64,000 nt of DNA from Cryptomeria japonica (Eukaryota; Streptophyta; Pinopsida; Cupressales; Cupressaceae): the NCBI RefSeq assembly GCF_030272615.1, contig NC_081408.1:400857889-400921888 (forward strand). Direction: 5' to 3'. A program made the position numbers and the translations under genes. Below are positions 36,306 through 46,869 of this stretch, in pieces. The notes beneath the pieces are model-generated. The model did no database searches. It was not told the DNA's origin and worked only from the letters and a program-made list of their open reading frames with translations. Every line of letters starts with the position of its first letter. The stretch's first letter is position 1.

Positions 36306-36322
36306 TGGCACGCTCGGTGGGA
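36306..36322 (+). other. Primer-binding site region of element H
   Basis: TGGCACGCTCGGTGGGA begins five bases after the LTR. This TGGCACGC..GGTGGGA form is familiar from plant Gypsy elements; the tRNA was not identified. Confidence 0.7.
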
Positions 36323-36439
36323 AACAATTTCAACATACTTGCTGAGGATTTAGTACTTTTCTTGAGCAATTCCACCTTTGGAGGCAATCAATCAAGCACT
36401 TGATGACTCTAAGGGATAAATTTTACCAGTTGCAACTCT

Positions 36440-38165
36440 ATGCCAAGAAGACACACCAAATCATCATCGAGAGATATTTTTCAATCCCTTCAACTCCCTT
36501 ATTCTAATTAAAGGAGAAGAAGAGGTAGACATTGTTTATCACCAATTAGGGGAACCCAAGCAGAAACATCCACACCCCTAAGGTCCCAGTCTACCCCTCC
36601 TATTACAAGATTAGCACATCCTAAAGGCCCTTCCATCCATATTAACAAACCCTTATTTGCAATGGTGGTCCCAAGAGCAAATAACTTTGTCACCTTCAAT
36701 GGTGGCAGTCCTTTGCTTCTTTCCCAAAAGAATGATATCCAGTGGTAGCCTTGAAGGCTATTCCATATTTCACAGGAGAGACATATACTTCCCGTGAGGA
36801 ACACATACAAGATATGTCAATCATCTGCACTGTGTTTGATGTCACTAAAGACAATGTTGCAGTGAGGCTTCTTGCCTCCTCATTCAAGGAAAAAACCCTC
36901 AAATGGTATAAAGGGCTAGCTCCTAACTCCATTCGCAATTGGGATGAGTTAGGAGAAAATTTGTGCAAACATTTCGATGACAAAAGTGACCATCTGTCAC
37001 TTATGGAGCAGCTGACCACAATAAAAAGAGCACCCCATGAGTTTATGGGTGATTTCAACTATAGATTTCAAAAGACATGGGATAGAATCCCATCATTAGT
37101 AAAGCCTTCATCAAACCATGATTTTTTGTATTTTCTTAAGGCTTTGAACAATGACATAGCTATGATGATTCAATCTATGGGAGGAAATAATCTCCCATTA
37201 GCTTATGATACTACTATAAGGGCATAAAATTGCTTAATACAGGCAGGAAAGTTGTCTCCTAGGCATCCAATGCCCTTATTTCTAGAGGCACCTACCCAAC
37301 AGCCTGTTTTACCACCAATACCAACAATTTCTTCAAGCCATTTGCTTACCCCTGCACCCCCTCCAGTTTCTAAAATCCAAGAGTTCAGGGTTGCTATGGA
37401 GGATTGAATGCAAAAAATGAGCCAACAACTATAGGGATATGGAAATGAATTGGTCTCAGTCAAGAGATAGTTACCACAGGCTAACAATAGGCCTTATCAA
37501 GCATAAAATCAAAACTATTAGCAACATAGGCCTAAATTTCAAGGGCAGAACCAATAGAGCAATGCTAGGCCCTTGAACAGTTTGAATCCCATAGCTGCAA
37601 GTACCTCAAAGGCTATAGTGCCAATTTAGAACGACCTTGCTCAGGAACAAGGTTGGTATCTTCCATGCAATCAGCCACACAATCAGACCTCATGTCAGAA
37701 TGGTGAGTTTTCTCAGACCCTGGTAGCACAAGAGAAGCCAACAACATCAAGGCAACAACAATTTGTTGAATGTTCTATCCATCCACAGGGGGATACAATT
37801 TTCATGAATTGGTAGGAGGCTGACTTTTGTGGCATGAATCAGACAATTGGGGATAGTGTGGCCAACAACACAAGATCAAAAATGAGGGCCATAGATCCTA
37901 GTGCTAATTCTGCAATAGCTGCTTAGACTCCATCTGTAGCTCAAGCTTCATAATCTGTCCTACAATCTTCAATGCCAAAGTCATTTGCTAAGGCAACTTC
38001 TCCAAACAAAGAGGGAGACTTGATACAAAATGTCAAGTAGGGAGAGACACGTAAGGTTCCTATCACACCAAAATCAGACCTAGTTTCTACAAAGGTCCCT
38101 GCTAAGGCTGTCATCTCCTTTAATATTGTTGAATAGATGAATAGGGCCAACCTCAATGTATCAAT
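36440..38165 (+). pseudogene. Element H gag (degraded)
   Basis: ATG at 36440 (MPRRHTKSSS) starts the frame; a frameshift near 36745 leads to the open part 36742-37227 holding the Gypsy gag core (LASSFKEKTLKWYKGLAPNS and HEFMGDFNYRFQ). A Pro/Gln-rich tail to about 38165 has many stops, mostly TAG in place of Gln. No CCHC zinc knuckle was seen. Confidence 0.85.
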
Positions 38166-38762
38166 GTGGGATACTCTGACTATCCCATCTCAAAGGGACC
38201 TACTTCAGGAAGCCCTAAAGGAGATGGATGTTGCATTTCTTCAACTTCCACAAGCTTGGTGCAACCTTTGGATATAGAAAGTTCAAATAAAATCAGTAAG
38301 CCTCCCCCTTTTTATCTATCATTAATCATAGGAGATAAACTTTTTCATAATTGCATGATAGATAGTGGGGCTAGTAGTTTAGTTATGCCAAAACGGATAG
38401 CTGACCACCTAGGTATCAAGTATTAACCTATAACAAGAAGAGTGGTGTTGCTTGATGGCACACAAGTTCAAACTGTTAGAGACATTAAAGATTTAAATCT
38501 AACCTTGCATGCCTGCCCGGGTTGTAGTTTGTTGCAAGACATCTTAGTGATTGACCTCCTTGCTTATTTTGCCATTTGTTTATCTAGGGAATTCACTGCT
38601 AAGATAGGTGGCTACCTATCTTCTGATTGGTCTCACATGTTGTTTAGGACAAGATATGGTACTAAAGTAACCATTAGGGTTGAACCTATTTCCAATGATC
38701 ATATAGATCCCTATACCCCAAGTCCTATCAACATGAATTGCACTCTCCATGAGGAGAAATAA
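38166..38762 (+). pseudogene. Element H aspartic protease region
   Basis: In a different frame from gag. The motif MIDSGASSLVMP (near 38355) is an intact retroviral-type catalytic loop, followed by VVLLDGTQVQTV. A TAA at 38424 interrupts the frame shortly after it. The C-terminal part runs to 38762. Confidence 0.85.
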
Positions 38763-38941
38763 ATTTTTTTGACAAGAGAGCTCGCAACTCAGTTGGATGA
38801 GGTTCCAACTGCCTACTTGATGAGAGGGAAAATGCATTTTAGTTTGGCCCCATTGATAAGGTCAATAATATTGGTCTAGGTACATATTGTATACATAAAG
38901 AAGACACCCACATTCCCAATCTTTCAAAGGAAGATAATTAT

Positions 38942-39360
38942 ATGCAGGGGATATGGGACATGTTCTTTGATGGTTCAAGGAAAAAAAATAGTGCAGAGGC
39001 TGGTGTACTACTGATTTCTCCTAAAGGGGAGAAATGTTTCTTTTCTTTTAGACTTCAGTTTAGTTGCACTAATAATGTAGCTGAGTACGAAGCTTTGATT
39101 TTGGGTCTCCAAATAGCACAGAGGAGAGGGATCGAATCTTTGAAGGTGCATGGAGACTCTGAGTTGGTTGTAAATCAGGTGAGATATCATAATACCACTA
39201 AGAGCAACTTTCTCAAGTCCTAAAAACATAGAGCATGGGACTTAATTGAAGGATTTGAGGCTTTCAATATTTCTAGTGTCCCTAAAAATCAAAATAAACA
39301 TGCTGACCGATTAGCAACAATTGGTGCTCAACATGACATTCTATCTCATGTTGCAGTAGA
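38942..39360 (+). pseudogene. Element H additional RNase H domain, upstream of RT
   Basis: The stretch WDMFFDGSRKKNSAEAGV, NNVAEYEALILGL, VHGDSELVVNQV and NKHADRLA has the layout of the additional (archaeal-type) RNase H found in some plant Gypsy elements. The Asp, Glu and Asp of the active site are present. A TAA follows at about 39221 and the domain continues in frame. It lies between protease and reverse transcriptase. In the described Tat/Ogre arrangement it lies after RT-RNase H, so the position is unusual. Confidence 0.82.
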
Positions 39361-39680
39361 GAAATAACAACAGATTAGACTTGTGGTGAGACTAGCAATG
39401 CCTGATAACCAAGTGAATTGGTAGGTCTTTGATTCTGATCAATAGATTATGAGCTTCTTGGAAGATGAAGCAGAGTTTTCACATAAGAAGCAGGGCATGT
39501 TGCAAGACTAGTATGGGGATCAAATCATGTAGCTAAGTTCAAACAAGGTGCCCAAGGGGCTGATAACCTTGGAGGGGATTTTCAACACTGATGATTAGAT
39601 GAAAAGGAAGAGAAATAAACCTGGCCACAAAGAAGGGAGACTACAAATCAGTCTCCATATCTAATGGCGGAGCTCTCAAC

Positions 39681-40930
39681 TTGGGAAAGGTATGTTCCCA
39701 AAGTGATCAAGGTACTTTTGTCAATCTTTGTCAAGAGTATAATGATATTTTTTCTTTTACATATAAGGATCTAAAAGGGTTTGACCCTAGATTTGCTCAA
39801 CATACCATAGATTTAGATCCTAATACAAAGCCAGCTAGACAAAAGCAAAGGCCCATAAACCCCAAAATTGATCCTTTGATGAGGAGAGAACTATCCAAGC
39901 TTATAGAATCTAGCATTATTTTTCTAATTAAGCATTCTTCTTGGGTAGCCAATCTTGTTCTAGTTAGGAAGAAAAATGGGGAAATCAGACTATGTGTAGA
40001 CTTTAGGGACCTCAACAGAGCCTCCCTTAAAGACCATTATCCCCTTCCTTATATGGAACAAATTTTAGCCAAGGTTAGTGGCTCTGAAATGTTTTCATTT
40101 TTTATGGATACTCAGGGTATAACCAAATCTTATTCCAATAATCTGACCAATACAGGACCACATTTACTACTAAGTGGGGCACCTATGCCTATTGTAAAAT
40201 GCCCTTTGGACTAACAAATGCAGGTGCAACTTTTCAGAGAGCCATGGATATGGCCTTTAAGGGAGTATTAGAAGAATTTGTACTAGTATATCTTGATTAT
40301 ATTATTGTATACTCCAAGCATGCGGCATACCATTTTTCTCATCTTAAGCAAATTTTCAAAAAGTACAAGGAATATGGTGTGCCCGTGAACCCCAACAAGT
40401 GTGTATTTGCCACTGATCAGGGAAAACTACTTGGACACATTGTATCCAAAGATGGTTTGACCATAGACCAAAGAGTGGAAGCCATTGTGTCTCTTCCACT
40501 TCCACATCATAAGAAGGGACTCCAGAGCTTTCTGGGTAGATTCAACTTTGTCTACAGGTTTATCCCAAACCTTGCAGTTTTGGTTAAGGCTCTCACAACC
40601 TTTCTAAAGAAGGATTTTCCCTTCAAATGGACTAGTGAAGGGAAGGAAGGCTTTGATCAGATCAAGTAGGCCATTGATCAAGCTCCTACCTTGGTGATCC
40701 CTAACTATGAGAAGGATTTCATGCTTTACACCTTGGGAGGAGAATCAAGTATATCTGCCATCCTAACATAGTTAAATCGAGATGATTTGGAGTAGCCCAT
40801 TTCTTTTTTCAGTGAAGGACTAAAGGAATATGAACTCAGGTACAACTATGTGAAAAAAAAGTCATCACAGTTGTCAAAGAACTAAAAAAGTTCAGACACA
40901 TGCTCTCAAACAACAATATTCAGCTCTTAG
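39681..40930 (+). pseudogene. Element H reverse transcriptase and canonical RNase H
   Basis: RT starts with the QHTIDLDPNTKPARQKQRP segment; SSWVANLVLVRKKNG and RLCVDFRDLNRAS follow. A frameshift near 40195 precedes MPFGLTNAGATFQRAMD. The active-site box reads YLDY where YLDD is expected, so the polymerase is dead. The RNase H (40690-40860) has LYTLGG where the first catalytic Asp (YTDAS) is expected, leaving the upstream extra RNase H as the only copy with a full set of acidic residues. Confidence 0.9.
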
Positions 40931-41145
40931 TCCCACATGCTAGCATTAAGGATTTCCTTCTCAACAAAGATATAGGTGAGAAAGTTGGATGGATCACTAA
41001 GGTCATGGAGTATGACCTTGAGATCAAAATTACCAGGTTAGTGAGGGGAAGATGACACTATGAGTAGTTCAATTCATCTTTTGGGAAAGATTCTGAGACC
41101 TCCTTCTTGCTGTAGGAAGAATAACAATTTGAAAACTAGGAAAAT

Positions 41146-42395
41146 GTGCAATCTAAGTGGTTCCAAAATATGATTACCTTCCTAAAAGATGGCAGCTATC
41201 CTCCCCACTTTGATAGAACCAAGAGGAGACATCTCATATTTCAATCCATACCCTATACTTTAGTGGATGGTATATTATTCAAAAGAAGCCTAGATGGTGT
41301 ATTATTGAGGTGCATCCATGGAGATCAGACCGACAGGTTGTTAGAGGAATTCCATAATGGGTCATTTGGTGGCCATTTCTCAGCAAAAACTACAACTATG
41401 AAGATCATGAAAGCAGCCTATTATTGGCCTTCTCTATTCAATGATGCTCACAAATGGGTTAGACAGTACATAGAAAGTGCAATTTTTGTAGGTAAACAGA
41501 CATTGGTAGCCCTTCCCCTTCATCACATCTCTGCTGATCAACCCTTTGCATAATAGGGGCTTGATTTCATTGGCCCTATCAACCCAATGTCAAGTGCAGG
41601 CCACAAGTGGATTTTGTCTGCCATAGACTATTTCACAAGGTGGACAAAGGATGTTTCTTTGAAGGATGCAACCGAGAATTCAGTGGTTCATTTCCTTGAA
41701 GGGATTACGACCAAATTTGGAGCCCCTTCCACAATTATATCATATAATACTAAGTCCTTTATGGGATCTCTGATCAGTCCAACATGATGTGTTTCTAAAA
41801 AATATCATTAAATTATTATCCTCAAGCTAATTGCTTGGTTGAGTCCTCCAAAAAGAATCTAATTAGGATCATCAAAAGGACTCTTCAAGGCAATCAGAGA
41901 GAATGACACTTAAAGTTGGGAACAACCCTGTGGGCTAATATAATTACTCCTAAGAGAACTTTGGGAAACTCACCTTTCATGCTAGTATATGGAAGGGAAG
42001 CAAGGCTCCCCTTATCCCTTGAGTTGTCATCTCTAGACCTAGCACATCAATTGGAGCTCTTGGAAAATGATACCTTGTTAGTAAGGTATACTGAACTTAC
42101 AGAGCTTGAAGAGGTCAAAGAGAAGGCGAGATAGATTTTCAATGTCCATGAATAATAGGTAAAGATATACTTTGACAAGAAGGCCATTTTGACGACCTTC
42201 CAAGTTGAAGATTTTGTCCTAAAATGGGATGCTGATAGAGAAAAACCTAGGAGGCACTCAAAATTAGATGCAATATGGAGTGGTCTCTATGTGATTAGAG
42301 GCTACAAGGAGGATAGTAATTTCAAGTTATCTAGGTTGAATGGAGAAGATCTCCCTATTGCGATGAATGGGATTCACCATAAAGCATGCACTTAA
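41146..42395 (+). pseudogene. Element H integrase (degraded)
   Basis: The N-terminal HHCC zinc domain has both His (HNGSFGGH) but both Cys replaced (RQYIESAIFVGKQ). The core has GLDFIGPI near 41555 after two stops, and the second Asp position reads SYNTKSF for SDNG-type. The C-terminal part (MLVYGREARLPL; VEDFVLKWDADR) is typical of Gypsy integrases. Frame changes before 41916. Confidence 0.88.
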
Positions 42396-42537
42396 GGGTC
42401 ATTGTTGCATCTTATTTTGTAAATATTGTAATTTATGTTCTTTTTTCTTCAAGTTTTGACTCTACGCCCAATGGACTTCATAAGGCTACTAATCAATGTG
42501 CCAAGCAGGCTTGCCATCCCCGTCGAGTCACTAGAAA

Positions 42538-44764
42538 TGTTGGCAATTTTTGTGCCAATGTTAGTAGAGCACATGATAAGGATTTCATTCAGCTAAGAGT
42601 TGCTCCCTTATCCCACAACACTTTGAGAGAAAACATGTGTCATCACAGGATAAGAGCAACATGCAGCGGTGGGGCTCTTTTTCTATTATGGCTCCAAATT
42701 TTTTTTTCTATTTATGAGTTGACCGGCTTGGGTGGTCAACTCACTTAAGGTCACCGGTCGGAGGGTTCCCTATCATTCGTGGGTTGGTTCCCCTATTTCC
42801 TCTTACCGAATGATGACGGTTTTCCCTCTGCTATGAAGGGCCTCATCACCTACGGGGTTTACTAAGGCCAGTAGATGATGTCACGGGATAGTGAAATGGT
42901 GATCCAACTTATGTCCCTATTACTCCGCACATGCAAAAGATAAGGTGAAGTTGCATGCAGGGTAGTGGGAGAATAGTAAGGAAGTCTCTTTCCCGCTACA
43001 CCACGAGGAAGGAAAAAACACACAAGGGCATAGCAAGGTAAGTGAATAAAGAGAAGCGAAGGGCTTCCTCGCTATCCTACGAGCATTTTTGAGAAGCATT
43101 TGGACCTCATAGGATAATGAACAACGAGCGGGTAGTGTCCCTACTATCCTGCGAGGATTTTTTGGGAGGTGGAGTGGCTCATGGGATAAGAAACAAAGAA
43201 AAAGAAAAGAACCCTTATTCCACGGGGTAAAATGAAGACAATTGTAGTCTCACGGGATAAGAAAGAAGCAAAAGGTTGACAAAGCAAAATATAGCAGGGC
43301 TTTATCTCGTGGAGATAAAAAGAATATCTCCAAGCATGCAGGATGAGGAAAGACAAAGGCGATAAAGTAAAGGCTTATCTTGCAAGGATAAGGAGAGTAT
43401 CCCCATAATGCATAGGATAAGTAACCAAGGAAGGACCAAGGAGGGCTTATCCCACGGGGTAAAAATAGACCCACAGAGATGCCTTGGGATAAGAACTCAG
43501 GGTAGCTTAGCGGTCAAACATAGCCAAGGAAGCATGGACCCAGGGTGCCATGTTGGATATCTGTGGTTGTCAGATCTTCATAAAGGCTCGATTCGACGAC
43601 CATGTTTTAATATTCTATTGGGCCTTCTAGATTCCTACATGGAGAGATCTTGTGCATCCATCTTCACACGAATCTCTCAGATCGATGTTGGATATTTGAT
43701 TTTGTGGTGGTCGTTGAGTTTTGAATGCTCTGTGCAAGGTGGTTGTTGACCCGATGGTCAAGGTCGTTCTTTGCTCAGTCAACGCCTGATTTTGGACCCG
43801 ATGTCACTCCAACCACCTGATTTGCTTGCCTTTACTCTAGATTAGACTCTGCAGGACAATTTCAGATGCCACCCATGCATCTTCATTGAGATACAAATAT
43901 ATTTTTTTTGCCTGAAGGAGTTCTTGACCATGCTTGTTGACAGGGATTACTTCACTGAGGGGTGGTTTTTCTCTTCCAGAGGCAGAGGATGCCTTCAGAG
44001 GCTAGATTCAGAATGCCATCAAATCATCCTCGATCTGATCTTCTTCTCCCCTCTCAGATGTTTTATAACCTAACTTGGGTAGGGTTAGGGTTTCTTAATT
44101 GTAACCATCTTAGTTATGCCTAAAAAATAAAGACAATTTTGTTACCCATTCTTAGGATCTTCTCCTCTTTTTCTCTTACAGTAATCCATGATTTATGTAA
44201 CTGTAAAATCACCTTGTCTCTGTATTAATAAAATTTGCTTGCCTTACTTAGTTTCAATTTATGCAAATTTATGTATCTCTTTTACCTGTTTGTATGAATG
44301 CATCTTCTCTTTCTTTCTTAGCATTTGTGATAGTGTTGACTCCTCTTAGGTTGGCATCTGAGAACATTGTTTATTTCTCTGCCACTGTTAAGAATTCCAA
44401 CCTCGATTCAGTAATAGAAAGATATACTTAGATAGAAATTTGTGTATCTTGTGGGCAGTTTTATTGATATTCTGTGCAATTACAGGTGGGGGTAGATCAA
44501 ATTTCAGTCTAGGTGCAAGCCTTATTTCCCTTCTTTCATGCAACCCTTCTCTCTCTCTCCCTTTACCCTGTTAGAACATAGGTTAGTTTTATCAGTGTTG
44601 GGTTGGTCCAATACCTACATCAGATTGAAGAGGAAGTCAGCCTTCTCCAGAGATTCAACCTCACATTTAGCAAGGTCCCATACTTGAGAGGTTGATTCAA
44701 TGTTTCACAAGGTTGATGATCAAGGTTTCTTGGGTCATTAAGGGTAAATTTTTTTGTGAAAACA
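42538..44764 (+). repeat. 3' LTR of element H (2227 bp)
   Basis: Unbroken partner of the 5' LTR, TGTTGG...AAAACA, followed by the ATTTG duplication. It keeps the GGGATAAG motif array (about 42640-43490) and AATAAA at 44227-44232; the (CT)n run near 44550 is short. Confidence 0.94.
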
Positions 44765-44769
44765 ATTTG

Positions 44770-45334
44770 GTTGATCATTTTGGTGTGTTATGAGCGAAGG
44801 AAGTCTATGTGAGTGAATTTGTAAGTTTGGTGAGGTGATTGAATATTTTGGTACTCTGGTGTGTGACAGAGCAAAAGAACAGAGCAGAATGATAGATCAA
44901 TTGTAGAAGATAATCAGAGCCTAACCAAAATTGCATTTTGGCATAGTTAGATTCTATACTTTAGTTCTCTCACTATTGTAATAAATTATGTTAGCTTGTA
45001 AGGAAATGAGCCTTCCTCTAGGTTGTAGCCTTTTGTAATTGAGCAGTGAGCTCTAGCCAATGTGCCTACATGCAAATGCATTCACCTCATGTAATATTAT
45101 CATACTTTTGGCCATAGTATAATAATATTGGGTTCAATTTTCACCATGGTTTTTCCCTTTCCAGGTTTCCACGTAAAAATCTTGGTGTGATGGTTGCATG
45201 GTTAATTGTTTTATATTTCTACATTCTTCTTTCTTTCTTGTGCATCTAGTGGTTTAAGAATTAGCTTAATAAGGTTGCAAATTATAAAACACTAATTCAG
45301 CCCCCCCCACTCTCAGTGTTCATTGATTCCAACA
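44770..45334 (+). repeat. 3' LTR of element G, right part
   Basis: Continues G's LTR after H, matching about 21401-21966, and ends CCAACA. The conserved CACCATGGTTTTTCCC block is at about 45143. Confidence 0.92.
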
Positions 45335-46503
45335 CTCCTCTCCATTAAGGTGGTGACTTCTAGTTCCCCTAAGGAGGTTATTGATTACCTTGGGGTGGCT
45401 ACATGTTCATATTTGGGTAATTTGGCCATGAAGGATGTTGGTTTCCCCAATAATTTTTCCCATAATTTAACCAATTGGAAGGATTTTGGGAATTCCAATT
45501 ATTTCTATTAGCATTGGGATTTGCATAAGGAAGATTGAAAGAAAGAGGATCTTGAGGCATACCTTATCTTGGTGCCCATGGTCTCCTTTGTGCCATAAAG
45601 AAGACTTGTCCTTCCTGATCCTCAATTGGTCTAAATTCTAGATACTCCCACTTGCTATCAATGCTTGAAATGTTTTTGCATCTGCAATCTTTCTTTTGTC
45701 TACAATGAGGGTAATATTTGGCTAACATAGCTTCTGCTTCAACATGCTTCTGGTTGGCTTGAAGTGTGTCCAATTGTGTTGCCATATTTTTGATAATATA
45801 TTCCTTGAAATATTTCAATAGATGAGTTATCTCCATCTTGAAAAATTGTTGAAGATGCTTTTACTGCTCTAGAGCCAGGCCTATAGTATCTACTCTTCTT
45901 AGCAGAAGCCTTGGAATATTTCTGACAAATCTTCCTGATATCATTGCATTCATCTTAAGTAATGTCTCCTCCTCCCATAAGGTCAACTGCTTCAATACAA
46001 TCCTCATTGATTCCCCTTAGAAAAATCAATTTCAAGGATTCTTCACTCAAAGTGTTATGCTTGGACTTGTTGACACTGAACATAAATGTTTCATGATAAT
46101 CTTCTAGACTTTTATCCTCTTTTTGTGCCATTCGAAAGATATCATCACCATGTCAATCAATTCCTCTGCAATAATCTTTATATTTTTCCAAAAACTTTGT
46201 CTTCATTTCATCCCAATTAGTTATTGCATCCCTACCTAAACTCATAAATCACCTAAGAGTAGCTTCTTTTAGTGTAGCAGTGAATAGCTTGAGTTTATGA
46301 GCATCGGTGGTATAATTATAACTTATGCATAGGATATCAAATTAAAACAAAAAGGTGTCTATGTCTTCAATGACTAGGCCATATAATTTTGGAAGAGAGG
46401 AGGCTAGAATATATTTTAGATTTGCATTATCATGCTAGTCAAGAATAGGGAATTCAAAAGTAGGATTAGGAGGTGGGTTACCTCCTCCACCAAGAGCTGC
46501 CAT
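45335..46503 (-). pseudogene. Element F gag, N-terminal part
   Basis: ATG complement at 46501-46503 (MAALGGGGNPPPNPTFEF). The minus-strand frame contains the Gypsy gag core: LFTATLKEATLR, AITNWDEMKTKFLEKY, EDKSLEDYHETF and LKLIFLRGINEDC. A Tyr/Asn/Trp-rich tail follows (NWNSQNPSNWLNYGKNYWG). At least eight in-frame stops occur, many TAG or TGA at Gln or Trp positions, with one frame change near 45830. The frame continues at 20819 once G is removed. Confidence 0.87.
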
Positions 46504-46850
46504 TGGAATTTGATAAAGAACCAGAGGTAAAATATTTTCTTCAGGGGGTTCATTTAATAAATCAAGGAGCTTCCAAAAAGACTTCAACAAAAGGATTTAT
46601 ATATGGGACTTGGTTAGGACTTATTTCAAGATTAGACTGAGAGGGAAGGAATCTTCCTAATGCATCCCTCCTTCTTCCTCTATGTATACAATTGTTTTCT
46701 CAATTACCAATATACCTACACAAAATGTTGGGTGATAGGTTTATGCTTCTTCTCTAAAATGATTCAAAGGTGCCACTACCTCTAATAACATCAACTGGAG
46801 GCTTGAAAATTCTAAATCCTATATTCCTAATAAGTTCTTAGTTTGACAAT

Positions 46851-46869
46851 GTCCCCGACAACAATGGCA
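46851..46869 (-). other. Primer-binding site of element F
   Basis: The minus strand reads TGCCATTGTTGTCGGGGAC, close to the TGGCGCCGTTGCCGGGGA form used by many plant Gypsy elements, with transitions. It marks the start of F's internal region; the leader 46504-46850 has no ORF. Confidence 0.7.

Larger units (their letters stand above)
27646..44764 (+). mobile_element. Element H: Ty3/Gypsy retrotransposon with extra RNase H, split by I
   Basis: Bounded by perfect ATTTG duplications (27641-27645 and 44765-44769). LTRs are about 2.2 kb: the 5' copy is 27646-28299 plus 34743-36300 and the 3' copy is 42538-44764. The 6.2-kb internal region has gag, protease, a second-type RNase H, reverse transcriptase with its own RNase H, and integrase. 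All coding parts carry stops or shifts. No clear purine tract was seen before the 3' LTR. Confidence 0.93.
20820..45334 (+). mobile_element. Element G: pol-less element with Copia-type LTRs, split by H
   Basis: 5' LTR 20820-21966, initiator-Met-type primer-binding site, coiled-coil and zinc-knuckle ORF, large unknown ORF, purine tract, and a 3' LTR split by H (27052-27645 and 44770-45334). Flanking 5-mers GTCCT (20815-20819) and CTCCT (45335-45339) are imperfect TSDs, and removing G restores F's gag frame. Without H the element is about 7.4 kb. No protease, integrase or reverse transcriptase is visible. Confidence 0.9.

Noticed and set aside
44770..45334. Initially read as a solo LTR fragment
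   Set aside because: The ATTFG-type junction (ATTTG duplications at 27641 and 44765) shows it is the right half of G's 3' LTR.
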